From Hephaestia caeni (GTDB lineage Bacteria; Pseudomonadota; Alphaproteobacteria; Sphingomonadales; Sphingomonadaceae), in contig NZ_QXDC01000004.1 in NCBI RefSeq assembly GCF_003550065.1, positions 682,001-746,000 on the forward strand: a stretch of 64,000 nucleotides of DNA, written 5' to 3'. Positions 36,990-45,466 of this stretch are shown here, one piece after another (position 1 is the stretch's first letter; each line of letters opens with the position of its first letter). Under the pieces are notes generated by a model, which saw only the letters and a program-made list of their open reading frames with translations, had not been told where the DNA came from and searched no databases. The translations under genes and the position numbers were made by a program.

Positions 36990-38381
36990 ATGAGCGACGG
37001 CAAATCCTACTTCTTCGTCGGCATCGGCGGCAGCGGCATGATGCCGCTCGCGATGATCCTGGCCGCGCGCGGCGCCGAGGTGGCGGGATCGGATCGCGCG
37101 CTCGACGCAGGCCGCGTGCCTGCCAAGTTCGACGCGCTCGCCGCGCGCGGGATCGCGCTGTTCCCGCAGGACGGCAGCGGCATCACCTCGGCACGCCAGA
37201 TCGTCGTCGCGTCGGCCGCCGTCGAGGACACAGTGCCCGACATGATCGCCGCCGCGCGGGTGGGCGCGACACGCCTGCGCCGCGCCGAGCTGCTCGCGTC
37301 GCTGTTCAACGCCGCGATGCTGCCGATCGGGGTCGCGGGCACGAGCGGCAAATCGACCGTTACCGGGATGATCGGCTGGATCCTGCACGAGACCGGCCGC
37401 GACCCCACGGTGATGAACGGCGCGGTGATGACCAATTTCGTGAGCGCCGACGCACCGTTCGCGAGCGCGCTGGTCGGCGAGGGCGATGCCTTCGTCAGCG
37501 AGGTCGACGAGAGCGACGGCTCGATCGCGCTCTACCGCCCGCAGATCGCGGTGCTCAACAATGTCAGCCTCGATCACAAGAGCCTCGACGAACTGCGCGT
37601 GCTGTTCGGCGACTTCATCGGCCATGCCGGGCGCGCCGTGATCAACATGGACAATGACGAAGGCGCCGCGCTGGCGGCCGCCTTGCCGCCCGAACGGCGG
37701 CTGACGGTGGCCATCGACGGCGATGCCGATCTGATCGCGACACACCTCGATCCACGGCCTTTCGGGATCGATTTCGATCTGGTCGAGCGCGGCGAGGCCC
37801 CCATCCGCGTGGCGCTCCAGGTGCCGGGGCGCCACAATGTATCGAACGCGCTCGCCGCGATCGGGGCGGTGCGCGCGGCGGGGGTGCCGCTTACCAACGC
37901 CGCCGCCGCGATCGCCGGCTTCACCGGGCTCAAGCGACGGATGGAACGGATCGGCACGGCGAATGGCGTCACCGTAATCGACGATTTCGGGCACAATCCC
38001 GACAAGATCGCCGCCACGCTCGATACGCTCCACGCCTTTCCCGGCCGGCTGCTGATCCTGTTCCAGCCGCACGGCTACGGGCCGCTCAAGGTGATGCGGC
38101 ACGCGCTGGTCGCGAGCCTTGCCGCGCGGCTCGCGCCCGAGGATGTGCTCGTGCTGCCCGATCCGGTCTATCAGGGCGGCACCGTGACCCGCGAGGTGAC
38201 GAGCGCGGACATCGTCGCCGATCTTACCGCCGAAGGCGCGACCGCGCTCCACATCGCCGACCGCGAGGCCGCGGCCGCGCATCTCGTGGCCGAAGCGAAA
38301 CCCGGCGACCGCATCGTCGTGATGGGCGCGCGCGACGACACGCTGGGCGTGCTCGCCCGGTCGATGCTCGACCGCCTCTGA
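36990..38381 (+). CDS. mpl: Mur ligase family protein, Mpl-like murein tripeptide ligase
   Basis: Mpl reattaches recycled L-Ala-D-Glu-meso-DAP to UDP-MurNAc with ATP. The 463-residue protein starts with the UDP-binding [20 protein letters not shown], has the ATP loop [14 protein letters not shown] near 108-121, [14 protein letters not shown] and the C-terminal [14 protein letters not shown]. MurC shares this architecture, but the pairing with an LD-carboxypeptidase gene and the lack of an mra cluster favour Mpl. Confidence in the family is high and in Mpl over MurC is moderate. Confidence 0.82.
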   Translation: MSDGKSYFFVGIGGSGMMPLAMILAARGAEVAGSDRALDAGRVPAKFDALAARGIALFPQDGSGITSARQIVVASAAVEDTVPDMIAAARVGATRLRRAELLASLFNAAMLPIGVAGTSGKSTVTGMIGWILHETGRDPTVMNGAVMTNFVSADAPFASALVGEGDAFVSEVDESDGSIALYRPQIAVLNNVSLDHKSLDELRVLFGDFIGHAGRAVINMDNDEGAALAAALPPERRLTVAIDGDADLIATHLDPRPFGIDFDLVERGEAPIRVALQVPGRHNVSNALAAIGAVRAAGVPLTNAAAAIAGFTGLKRRMERIGTANGVTVIDDFGHNPDKIAATLDTLHAFPGRLLILFQPHGYGPLKVMRHALVASLAARLAPEDVLVLPDPVYQGGTVTREVTSADIVADLTAEGATALHIADREAAAAHLVAEAKPGDRIVVMGARDDTLGVLARSMLDRL

Positions 38382-38455
38382 CCGCACCCGGCGGAACGCA
38401 CGCCGGCGTTGCCCGTTCATCCGGCGAAAGGACTGGCCGCGAAAGGACGGGCATC

Positions 38456-38788
38456 ATGAATTTCAAGCGGATCGGCATCGGGCTGGGTAGCCTGGCGGGC
38501 GCGGCGCTGGCGGTGGTGGGCGGCGCGCTGCTCTACGACGTCGCGGCGCGCAAGGCGACGCGGCGACGCGAGGGCCATCCGGCGCCCGATCTCGCCGAGG
38601 ACGCGCCGCATCCCGGCCCCGGCGATCGCGCGCCGGAGGCGTTCCGCCCCGACCCCACCGCACCCGTATTCGGCGCCGAACGCGAGGCGCTGGCGCCCGC
38701 GACAATGCCGGTATCCGGGCCAGTATCGGGAGGACGCGGAATCGACAGGCGAAACGAGGTCGCCCCCGCCAATGTTGATCGGCCTTAG
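38456..38788 (+). CDS. Small membrane-anchored protein of unknown function
   Basis: The 110-residue protein has one N-terminal hydrophobic helix (IGLGSLAGAALAVVGGALLYD) preceded by basic residues (MNFKRI) and followed by KATRRRREG-like positive charges (KATRRREG). The rest is Pro/Ala/Asp-rich and probably disordered. AAAGGACGG precedes the ATG. No family is recognised. It lies in tandem with the Mpl-like gene, 74 bp downstream. Confidence 0.6.
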   Translation: MNFKRIGIGLGSLAGAALAVVGGALLYDVAARKATRRREGHPAPDLAEDAPHPGPGDRAPEAFRPDPTAPVFGAEREALAPATMPVSGPVSGGRGIDRRNEVAPANVDRP

Positions 38789-38810
38789 AGTCGAATGACT
38801 TTAGGTTGAT

Positions 38811-38907
38811 CCGTTCGCCCTGAGCTTGTCGAAGGGCCGTTCTGCGATGGGCTCGTTAATCGCTTGCGGCACGAAGTACGGTGCTTCGACAAGCTCAGCA
38901 CGAACGG
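38811..38907. repeat. CTGAGCTTGTCGAA inverted-pair repeat, copy 2
   Basis: The left arm is CGTTCGCCCTGAGCTTGTCG (from 38812) and the right arm is CTTCGACAAGCTCAGCACGA (38884-38903). About 50 bp separates them, longer than in copy 1 at 16601-16684. The arms are the same in both loci and the middle differs, so the arms are the conserved unit. Confidence 0.8.
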
Positions 38908-39016
38908 TTTGGGGAGCGGTTCGACTTAAGGGCATCAGGCTCTAGGTTTCTTCCACTGACGTGGGAGCGGGTCGGTGCCGCCTCTGTTTCAGTATAACTG
39001 AAACAGACCACAGAGC

Positions 39017-39388
39017 CTATTTCCCGCCGCCGCGCCGGGTGAGCGCGGCGACGCAGCTCGCGCGGTCGATCGGGGTGCCGTCGCGCTGGCGGGCATCGAC
39101 ATAGGTGACGCGGGGTTCGGCGCCTTTTTCGGGATAGAGATAGGCGTCGAGCACGCAGATCGGCCCCTGAAACTGGAGCTTGCGGGCAGCGCCTTCGCGA
39201 AAATCGGCATCGGGCTTGCCGAACAGCGCCGTGAGCCCCGCCGCATTCTGCCCCATCACGCGTTCGAGCCCGACGATGCCCACCGGCATCGCCACCCGCC
39301 CGGGCGCGAGGCGCACAGGAGGCGCGACCGCCGTCGTACAACCGGCGAGCAATGCCGATCCCGCCAGGCCGGCCAACAGGTTCCTCAT
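39017..39388 (-). CDS. Lipoprotein of unknown function
   Basis: The 123-residue protein has a lipoprotein signal (MRNLLAGLAGSALLAGC, Cys17). The mature part contains GLERVMGQNAAGLTALFGKP, which resembles the SmpA/OmlA-like 'small fold' in which a helix carries a Gly-hinged loop. It ends DGTPIDRASCVAALTRRG. Two Cys (in GPICVLD and ASCVAAL) could form a disulfide. The gene is divergent from adenosine kinase with about 174 bp between starts. Confidence 0.75.
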   Translation of the reverse strand: MRNLLAGLAGSALLAGCTTAVAPPVRLAPGRVAMPVGIVGLERVMGQNAAGLTALFGKPDADFREGAARKLQFQGPICVLDAYLYPEKGAEPRVTYVDARQRDGTPIDRASCVAALTRRGGGK

Positions 39389-39562
39389 GCGATCACCACA
39401 AGGTTTCCTGCCGCGCGCGCAGCCCGAGCGCAAGCGGGACAGGCGCGAGGCCGCCACGGCTCGTCCGGCGCGGGCCGGTTGCGTTGGTCGAAGCGGCGCT
39501 TTACGGCACCGCCCAATCGCCCGCACACGGGCCGACAAGTATCGATCTTCATGGAGAATTGC

Positions 39563-40567
39563 GTGACCAACCCCGCCTATGACGTCGTCGCGATCGGCAA
39601 TGCGATCGTCGACATCCTCGCCACCACCGACGACGCCTTCATCGCCGAGGAAGGCATGACCAAGGGCTCGATGCAGCTCATGTTCTCCCCCCAGGAAGCC
39701 GACGCGCTCTACGCCAAGATGGGGCCGGGCCAGGAAGTGAGCGGCGGCTCGGCGGCGAATACCGTGGCGGGGATCGCCGCGCTGGGCGGCCGATGCGGTT
39801 TCATCGGCCAGGTTGCCGACGACGAACTGGGGCGCATCTTCAAGCACGATATCAACAATGCCGGCATCACGTTCGATACCGTGGTGCGCCCCGGCGAGCC
39901 GACCACCGCGCGCTGCCTGATCTTCGTCACCCCCGATGGCCAGCGGACGATGAACACCTTTCTCGGCGCGTCGCAATTCCTGCCCGAAGGCGCGCTCGAC
40001 CGCGATCTGATCGCGGCCGGTGCGATCCTTTATCTCGAAGGCTATCTGTGGGATCCGGAAGAACCGCGCCGGGCAATGCGCACCGCGATCGAGATCGCGC
40101 GCGAGGCCGGGCGCAAGGTCGCCTTCACGCTCAGCGACGTGTTCTGCATCTCGCGCCACGGCGGCGATTTCCGCACGCTGATCGCCGACGGGCTGATCGA
40201 TATCCTGTTCGCCAACGAAAACGAGCTGATTGCGCTGGCCGAAGTCGACGATTTCGAGACGGCGGTGGCGGCGATCGCGCCGCAGGTGCCGGTGCTGGTC
40301 GCAACGCGCAGCGAGCAGGGCGCGATCGCGGTTGCAAACGGCACCCGCGCGGAAGTTCCCGCCGAGCCGATCGACGCAGTGGTCGACACCACCGGCGCGG
40401 GCGATCTGTTCGCGGCGGGCTTCCTCCACGGCCAGGCGCAGGGCCATGGTCTCGAAAAGTCGCTCCGGCTCGGCGCAATCTGCGCCGCCGAGATCATCTC
40501 GCACTATGGCGCGCGGCCGCAGAGCGACATGAAGGCGCTGATCGCCGAAAAGCTCGGCCAGGCTTGA
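39563..40567 (+). CDS. Adenosine kinase, PfkB family
   Basis: The enzyme phosphorylates adenosine or a related ribonucleoside with ATP for purine salvage. The protein has GNAIVDILA near the start, SGGSAANTVAGIAALGG in the substrate pocket and the catalytic DTTGAGDLFAAGFLHG. I start at the GTG at 39563 because GGAG stands 6 nt before it (334 residues, MTNPAYDVVAIGNA); the ATG at 39551 would add four residues. Alphaproteobacterial proteins of this group are annotated as adenosine kinases, but other nucleosides are possible substrates. Confidence 0.85.
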   Translation: MTNPAYDVVAIGNAIVDILATTDDAFIAEEGMTKGSMQLMFSPQEADALYAKMGPGQEVSGGSAANTVAGIAALGGRCGFIGQVADDELGRIFKHDINNAGITFDTVVRPGEPTTARCLIFVTPDGQRTMNTFLGASQFLPEGALDRDLIAAGAILYLEGYLWDPEEPRRAMRTAIEIAREAGRKVAFTLSDVFCISRHGGDFRTLIADGLIDILFANENELIALAEVDDFETAVAAIAPQVPVLVATRSEQGAIAVANGTRAEVPAEPIDAVVDTTGAGDLFAAGFLHGQAQGHGLEKSLRLGAICAAEIISHYGARPQSDMKALIAEKLGQA

Positions 40568-40582
40568 TTTATTTGCGTAGGA

Positions 40583-40666
40583 GCGGCACCGGCCTGCTCC
40601 CCCACCCCACCTCCCATTCAGTATACTGCCGTTGGGAGGCGGGGTGGGGGAGCAGGCCGGTGCCGC
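40583..40666. repeat. GCGGCACCG element: 84-bp near-perfect hairpin
   Basis: Two 34-nt arms (40583-40616 and 40633-40666) match at 33 of 34 positions. The ends are GCGGCACCG and CGGTGCCGC, and CTCCCCCACCCC is inside the arm. The loop contains AGTATACT. A longer relative with the same ends sits at 59782-59917, nested in another repeat. It lies between adenosine kinase and a terminator. Confidence 0.85.
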
Positions 40667-40689
40667 GATCAGACGAACGCAATCAAACG

Positions 40690-40727
40690 AAAAAGGGCCG
40701 CGGGAGACGATCCCGCGGCCCTTTTTT
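40690..40727. terminator. Bidirectional rho-independent terminator
   Basis: GGGCCGCGGGA and TCCCGCGGCCC form a perfect 11-bp GC stem with a 5-nt loop. Six T follow on the plus side and five A precede it, which become T on the minus strand. It can end both the adenosine kinase (+) and the permease (-) transcripts, 17 bp from the permease stop. Confidence 0.9.
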
Positions 40728-40744
40728 AGGCGAACGGCGCGGCG

Positions 40745-42313
40745 TTACACACCCGGCGTCAGCGGCTCCTCGTCGTCCATCGGCACGACTTCGACAATGC
40801 CCCGCGCGAGCTGGCTCTTGCGGTAACCATAAGCGAAATAGACGAACAGCCCGATCACGCCCCAGATCGGCAGCACCAGCATCGCCGCCGCCGGCAGGTT
40901 GAAGAACAGGAAGACGCAGCCCGCGACCGTCAGCGGCGCGACCACCCAGATGAACGGCGTACGGAACGAGCGCGGCCGATCCGCCTGGGTCTTGCGCAGC
41001 ACCAGCACCGCGATCGCGACCATCATGAACGCATAGAGCGTCCCCGCATTGGCGATGTCGGCAAGCTGACCCACCGGCAGGAACGCCGCCGCCACGGCCA
41101 CCAGCGACCCGGTGATCGCCGTCACGACATAGGGCGTCTTCCACTTGGGATGGATTTTCGACAGCCCCTCGGGCAGCAGCCCGTCGCGGCTCATCACGAA
41201 GAAGATGCGCGTCTGCCCGAACAGCAGGATCAGGATCACCGAGGGCAGTGCGAAATTGGCCGCGACGCCGATCATGTTGCCCACGCCCGACCAGCCGATC
41301 ATACGCAGCACGTGCGCCAGCGCCTCGTTCGAGCAGACCAGCGCCTCGGCATATTGCGGCAGCGCGCACTGGCGCGCCAGTTCTTCCGACCCGGCGGGGA
41401 AGGGAATCCCGTTCGGCCCCATGATCGGCTGGCCGCCGATCGTGCCGATCGCGCCCGCCGCCACGAGAATGTAGAAGACGGTGCAGAACAGCAGCGAGCC
41501 GATCAGCCCGATCGGCACGTTGCGTTGCGGGTTCTTGGTTTCCTCGGCGGCCGTCGAGACCGCGTCGAAGCCGACATAGGCGAAGAAGATCGTCGCCGCC
41601 GCGCCGACCGCGCCGACGCCGGTGCCGAACCCGCCGAACACGCCCGCGGGCAGGAACGGGTTGAAGCGTTCGACATCGAAATCGCTCGACGGCAAGGTAA
41701 GCGCGACGAACGCCGTGAGCGCGGCGACCTTGATCAGCACCAGCACGGCATTGACGCGCGCCGATTCGGTGGTGCCGATCATCAGCAGCCAGGTGATCAG
41801 CAGTGCGATCGCCACCGCCGGCAGGTTGATGAACCCGCCCGGCGCCCCGCCCAGCGCCAGCGGCGCCGCGGCGAGCCAGGGGGGTAACTGGATGCCCAGG
41901 AACTGGTTGAGGATCGTGCCCGAAAAATAGCCGGACCACCCCACCGACACCGCGCTGGCCGCGACGGCATATTCGAGGATCAACGCCCAGCCGACCGTCC
42001 AGGCGAGAAACTCGCCCATCGTCGTGTAGGTATAAGTGTAGGCGGAACCCGCGACCGGGACCATCGCGGCGATTTCGGCATAGCAGAGCGCCGCGACGAT
42101 ACAGATCGCCCCGGCGATCGCGAACGCCAGCATCAGGCCCGGCCCGGCCTTCTGCGCGCCGGCGGCGGTCAGCACGAAAATGCCCGTGCCGATCACGCAG
42201 CCGATGCCGAACAGCATGAGCTGGAACCAGCCGAGCGTGCGATGAAGTGATTTCTTTTCAGCGGTCGCAAGGATCGCATCGAGTGGCTTTACGCGCCAAT
42301 CCATATAGATCAT
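40745..42313 (-). CDS. APC-superfamily amino-acid permease (cationic amino acid transporter type)
   Basis: This inner-membrane transporter has 522 residues and about 12-14 helices. The family signature is at the first helix, FGIGCVIGTGIFVLTAAGA, followed by CYAEIAAMVPVAGSAYTYTY and FFAYVGFDAVSTAAEETKNP, which are typical of CAT/YfnA-like permeases. An unusually long loop carries two Cys (QCALPQYAEALVCSNEALA). The start could be Met1 or Met4. Substrate is not readable; amino acid-proton symport is expected. Confidence 0.92.
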   Translation of the reverse strand: MIYMDWRVKPLDAILATAEKKSLHRTLGWFQLMLFGIGCVIGTGIFVLTAAGAQKAGPGLMLAFAIAGAICIVAALCYAEIAAMVPVAGSAYTYTYTTMGEFLAWTVGWALILEYAVAASAVSVGWSGYFSGTILNQFLGIQLPPWLAAAPLALGGAPGGFINLPAVAIALLITWLLMIGTTESARVNAVLVLIKVAALTAFVALTLPSSDFDVERFNPFLPAGVFGGFGTGVGAVGAAATIFFAYVGFDAVSTAAEETKNPQRNVPIGLIGSLLFCTVFYILVAAGAIGTIGGQPIMGPNGIPFPAGSEELARQCALPQYAEALVCSNEALAHVLRMIGWSGVGNMIGVAANFALPSVILILLFGQTRIFFVMSRDGLLPEGLSKIHPKWKTPYVVTAITGSLVAVAAAFLPVGQLADIANAGTLYAFMMVAIAVLVLRKTQADRPRSFRTPFIWVVAPLTVAGCVFLFFNLPAAAMLVLPIWGVIGLFVYFAYGYRKSQLARGIVEVVPMDDEEPLTPGV

Positions 42314-42397
42314 CCCCCCGGGAGGCGCGGCGTGTCGAGCCGCCGCGGATTGTGAATTGCGCGCGAACCTAGTGGCAAATGTGCCCCGCGCAAACCC

Positions 42398-42781
42398 CTA
42401 CCGCGCGAGCATCGGGCCGAGTGGAGCGCCGGCAAAAATATGGACATGGAGGTGGGGCACCTCCTGGTTGCTGTCCGGCCCGGTATTGGCGAGCAGGCGA
42501 TAACCCGGCGCGACCAGCCCCGCCGCGCGCGCGACCTTGCCGACAGCGCGAACGAAGCCGGCGATCTCCTCGTCGGATGCCCGATCCGAAAAATCGTCCC
42601 ATGACACATAGGCGCCTTTGGGGATTACGAGGATGTGGGTCGGCGCCTGCGGGTTGATATCGTGGAACGCCAGCGCGTGCGCGTCTTCGTAGACCTTGCT
42701 CGACGGAATCTCGCCACGCAGGATCTTCGCGAAGATGTTCTGATCGTCATAAGGCTGTGTCGCGTCGATGGGCATGGTCAC
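42398..42781 (-). CDS. HIT-family nucleotide hydrolase (HinT-like)
   Basis: HinT proteins cleave purine nucleoside phosphoramidates. The 127-residue protein has the histidine triad HLHVHIF with H110, H112 and H114, and NIFAKILRGEIPSSKVYED at the N-terminus as in HinT. The start overlaps the hisE stop by 4 bp (ATGA), so it is coupled to hisE; HIT genes next to hisE are common in alphaproteobacteria. Met3 is an alternative start. Confidence 0.93.
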   Translation of the reverse strand: MTMPIDATQPYDDQNIFAKILRGEIPSSKVYEDAHALAFHDINPQAPTHILVIPKGAYVSWDDFSDRASDEEIAGFVRAVGKVARAAGLVAPGYRLLANTGPDSNQEVPHLHVHIFAGAPLGPMLAR

Positions 42782-43098
42782 TCCTTTCGCTGCGCCTTTT
42801 CCTCGAGCCCCGAGAGCCCCTCGCGCCGTGCAAGCTCCGCACGCACGTCGTCGAGCGACAGCCCGGCGTCGGCGAGCAGGACGAGCAGGTGAAAAACGAG
42901 ATCGGCGGCCTCGGGCACGATCGCGGACGGATCGCTGCCGACCGCGGCGATCACGGTTTCGACCGCTTCCTCACCCAGTTTCTGCGCGATCTTGGCGCGG
43001 CCCCTGGTGAAAAGCCGGGCGACATAGGAGGCGTCGGGGTCACCGCCCCGGCGCGATCGGATCAGCGCTTCGAGCGCGTCGAGCTGGTCGGAAGCCAT
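42778..43098 (-). CDS. hisE: Phosphoribosyl-ATP diphosphatase
   Basis: HisE hydrolyses phosphoribosyl-ATP to phosphoribosyl-AMP in histidine synthesis. The 106-residue all-alpha protein has the MazG-like core GEEAVETVIAAVGSD, followed by EAADLVFHLLVLLADAGL, with the acidic metal ligands (GEEAVE, EAAD). It is separate from hisI here, as in most alphaproteobacteria. The rest of the his operon would be expected upstream, but the next gene in that direction is a small secreted protein. Confidence 0.95.
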   Translation of the reverse strand: MASDQLDALEALIRSRRGGDPDASYVARLFTRGRAKIAQKLGEEAVETVIAAVGSDPSAIVPEAADLVFHLLVLLADAGLSLDDVRAELARREGLSGLEEKAQRKE

Positions 43099-43129
43099 GC
43101 GCGCTGGCTGGCGCAGGACGCGGCCAAGG

Positions 43130-43324
43130 TCAATCCTCGCGATGCTTGTCGAAACGACGGCGCATCGCGCGGCGGGCGAGGAACAGGCCGGCGGCGGCCA
43201 TCGCGACCAACGCGACGTCGGAGGGTTCGGGCGCGGTGCGTTCCTTGACCACGCCCGAATGCGGCGGCGGATCGGCGGCAGCCGCCGGGGCGGCCAACAA
43301 CAGCAAGGGAAGAAGCGCGCGCAT
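43130..43324 (-). CDS. 64-residue protein with signal peptide and PEP-CTERM-like C-terminus
   Basis: The protein reads MRALLPLLLLAAPAAAADPP as signal peptide, a short middle (PHSGVVKERT), then APEPSDVALVAMAAAGLFLA followed by RRAMRRRFDK. PEP + hydrophobic helix + Arg cluster is the layout of the PEP-CTERM sorting signal. Only about 10-15 residues lie between the signal peptide and the sorting signal. Longer upstream starts exist but would bury the signal peptide. It could be just a two-helix membrane protein. The gene stands 31 bp from hisE. Confidence 0.6.
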   Translation of the reverse strand: MRALLPLLLLAAPAAAADPPPHSGVVKERTAPEPSDVALVAMAAAGLFLARRAMRRRFDKHRED

Positions 43325-43370
43325 CGGCGACGCGTATAGGCGTGGCCGGGTTAACGCCCGCCAAAAACCC

Positions 43371-43946
43371 TCAATAGGCCCGTTCGCCGACGACGTTGCC
43401 GGGCGGATCGTAGCGGCAGACGAGAACATCGTCGCGCGCGTTGCTCGCAAGCGCGCAACCCATTCTTTGCGTGCCGCGCCAGACGATCTGCGCGTAATGC
43501 ACCGCGTCGCGATAATCGCCGGTGGTGCTGAAATCGGGGGTCACGCCGTTGGTGAAGAAGCGTTTCTCGTCCACCCAATGCGCGACCATCTCGTCATAGC
43601 CGTATGCGTCGCGCGTTCCCGTCCACAGGTTTTCGCCCTCGCGGCCCGGCCCCTGGGGCTGATCGGCATGTTCGAACCGGCCGGTGCGCGCGAGTTCACG
43701 GGCGTAGGCGCGGGCATGGTCGGCGAGCGTCGCATCCCAGGCCAGCGGCGGCACGCCCGCGCGGGTGCGCGCGGCGTTCTGGTCGTTGAGCATCGTGGTG
43801 CGCAACAGAGCATCGCCGCGTACGGCCGCGCTCGCGTCGGGGCGCGGCTCGACCACGCGTTGCGGGCCATCGGGGGCACAGGCCGCGATCAGAAGCAACG
43901 CCAGCATCGCCTTCACACGCTTTCCTTTCATCCTCCCCACCGCCAT
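43371..43946 (-). CDS. CAP-domain (SCP/PR-1) lipoprotein
   Basis: The 191-residue frame has a lipoprotein signal (KAMLALLLIAAC, Cys23). The CAP domain spans about 50-185: LNDQNAARTRAGVPPLAWDA, HARAYARELARTG, then GENLW and the conserved HYAQIVWRGTQRMGCALA. CAP lipoproteins in bacteria are secreted and of uncertain function. Starts at Met1 or Met6 are both possible. The hemW gene begins 12 bp away on the other strand, so the two promoters must overlap. Confidence 0.9.
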   Translation of the reverse strand: MAVGRMKGKRVKAMLALLLIAACAPDGPQRVVEPRPDASAAVRGDALLRTTMLNDQNAARTRAGVPPLAWDATLADHARAYARELARTGRFEHADQPQGPGREGENLWTGTRDAYGYDEMVAHWVDEKRFFTNGVTPDFSTTGDYRDAVHYAQIVWRGTQRMGCALASNARDDVLVCRYDPPGNVVGERAY

Positions 43947-43958
43947 ATCCCCCGCGCC

Positions 43959-45113
43959 ATGAACGCCAGCCCAACGCCCGATCTCGCCTTATACGTCCAT
44001 TGGCCGTTCTGCGTCTCCAAATGCCCCTATTGCGATTTCAACAGCCATGTCCGCGATTCGGTCGATCAGGCGCTGTGGCGCCGGGGCTTGCTGGCCGACC
44101 TCGCGCATGAGGCACAGCAGGCCGAAGGGCGGCTGGGATCGATCTTCTTCGGCGGCGGCACGCCCTCGCTGATGCCGCCCGAAACGGTGGCGGCGGTGCT
44201 CAATGCTGCCGAACGCGCGTGGGGATTCGCGCCCGATATCGAGATCACGCTCGAGGCCAATCCGTCGTCGGTCGAGGCCGCGCGCTTCGCCGATATCGCG
44301 GCGGCGGGGGTCAACCGCGTGTCGCTGGGGTTGCAGGCGCTCGACGACGATGCGTTGCGTTTTCTGGGCCGCGCGCACGACGTCGCCGAGGGGCTGGGCG
44401 CGCTCGCCACCGCGCAGGCCGCGTTCGGGCGGGTCTCGTTCGACCTGATCTATGCGCGGCCGGGCCAGAGCCTCGCCGCGTGGCAGGCCGAACTGACCCG
44501 CGCGCTCGGCTTCGGCACCGAGCATCTGTCGCTCTACCAGCTCACGATCGAGCCCGGCACGCGCTTCGCGACCGAGGCCGCGGCGGGGCGGCTGACGATC
44601 CCCGATGCCGACGCCGCCGCCGATCTGTTCGAGGCGACGCGCAGCATGACCGCCGCTGCGGGGCTGCCCGCCTACGAAATTTCGAACCACGCGCGGCCGG
44701 GTGCCGAGAGCCGGCACAACCTGACCTATTGGCGCTACGGCGATTATCTGGGCGTCGGCCCCGGCGCGCACGGGCGGCGCGGCGGCTGTGCGACCTTTCG
44801 GCGGCGCAAGCCCGAAAACTGGCTCGCCGCACTGGCACGCAACGGCCACGGCATCGAAAGCGAGGAGCCGCTCGCCCCGCGCACCCGCGCGATCGAGGCG
44901 CTGCTGATGGGATTGCGACTCGATGAAGGCGTCGATCTCGCGCGCATCGCCACGCTGGGCGGCACGACCCCCGAGGTGCTGATCGATGCGCGCGCGGTGG
45001 AACGGCTCGCCCGCGAGGGGCTGGTCGAGCGTACCGGCGAGCAGTTGCGCGTAACCGGCGCCGGGATGCTGCTGCTCGACGCGATCCTGCCGGCGATCGT
45101 GGTGACCGATTGA
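43959..45113 (+). CDS. hemW: Radical SAM heme chaperone HemW
   Basis: HemW binds heme and a 4Fe-4S cluster and delivers heme to respiratory proteins; it was formerly misnamed oxygen-independent coproporphyrinogen oxidase. The 384-residue protein has the radical-SAM Cys motif C18-x3-C22-x2-C25 in WPFCVSKCPYCDFNSH, then FFGGGTPSLM, EANPSS and NRVSLGLQA. The short N-terminus and the CPYCDFNSH form point to HemW rather than HemN. The ATG at 43959 follows directly from the family N-terminus. Confidence 0.95.
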   Translation: MNASPTPDLALYVHWPFCVSKCPYCDFNSHVRDSVDQALWRRGLLADLAHEAQQAEGRLGSIFFGGGTPSLMPPETVAAVLNAAERAWGFAPDIEITLEANPSSVEAARFADIAAAGVNRVSLGLQALDDDALRFLGRAHDVAEGLGALATAQAAFGRVSFDLIYARPGQSLAAWQAELTRALGFGTEHLSLYQLTIEPGTRFATEAAAGRLTIPDADAAADLFEATRSMTAAAGLPAYEISNHARPGAESRHNLTYWRYGDYLGVGPGAHGRRGGCATFRRRKPENWLAALARNGHGIESEEPLAPRTRAIEALLMGLRLDEGVDLARIATLGGTTPEVLIDARAVERLAREGLVERTGEQLRVTGAGMLLLDAILPAIVVTD

Positions 45114-45161
45114 CCGACCCGAAATTTTGGCGCGAGCGCCTTTCATGAAGCGCGGCAACAC

Positions 45162-45430
45162 CTAGGGTCAGGACCCATTGATTGCGCGGTCGTGACGGAG
45201 GCGGGAAAGATGGCGCGAGAAGGCGCGAGTGCGGTCCATAGCAGCGCTATGGACCAATCGAGCAACGCCGTCGCAGCGCTTTCCCGCCCCGCCCTTCGGG
45301 TGTCACCATGCAGGCCCGTGGCAGCGTCGACGCGTCTCGGCGGGGCAAAAACCCGCCTTCGACGCTTGTCCTCGCCACGAACCTGCATGGCGACATCACG
45401 ATCCTCGCAATCAATGGGTCCTGACCCTAG
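45162..45430. mobile_element. 269-bp MITE with 24-bp perfect terminal inverted repeats
   Basis: The ends are CTAGGGTCAGGACCCATTGA plus TTGC (45162-45185) and their exact inverse (45407-45430). The match continues imperfectly for another ~12 bp. Near the left third is a perfect palindrome, GGTCCATAGC-AGC-GCTATGGACC (45233-45255). It holds no transposase, so it would need one in trans. The terminal CTAG could be part of the element or the duplicated target. It lies between hemW and an SDR gene. Solo ends are seen at 29460, 31096 and 58110. Confidence 0.85.
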
Positions 45431-45466
45431 ATCGCCCCTGCACCATCTTTCGGCAGGAGCACCTCC

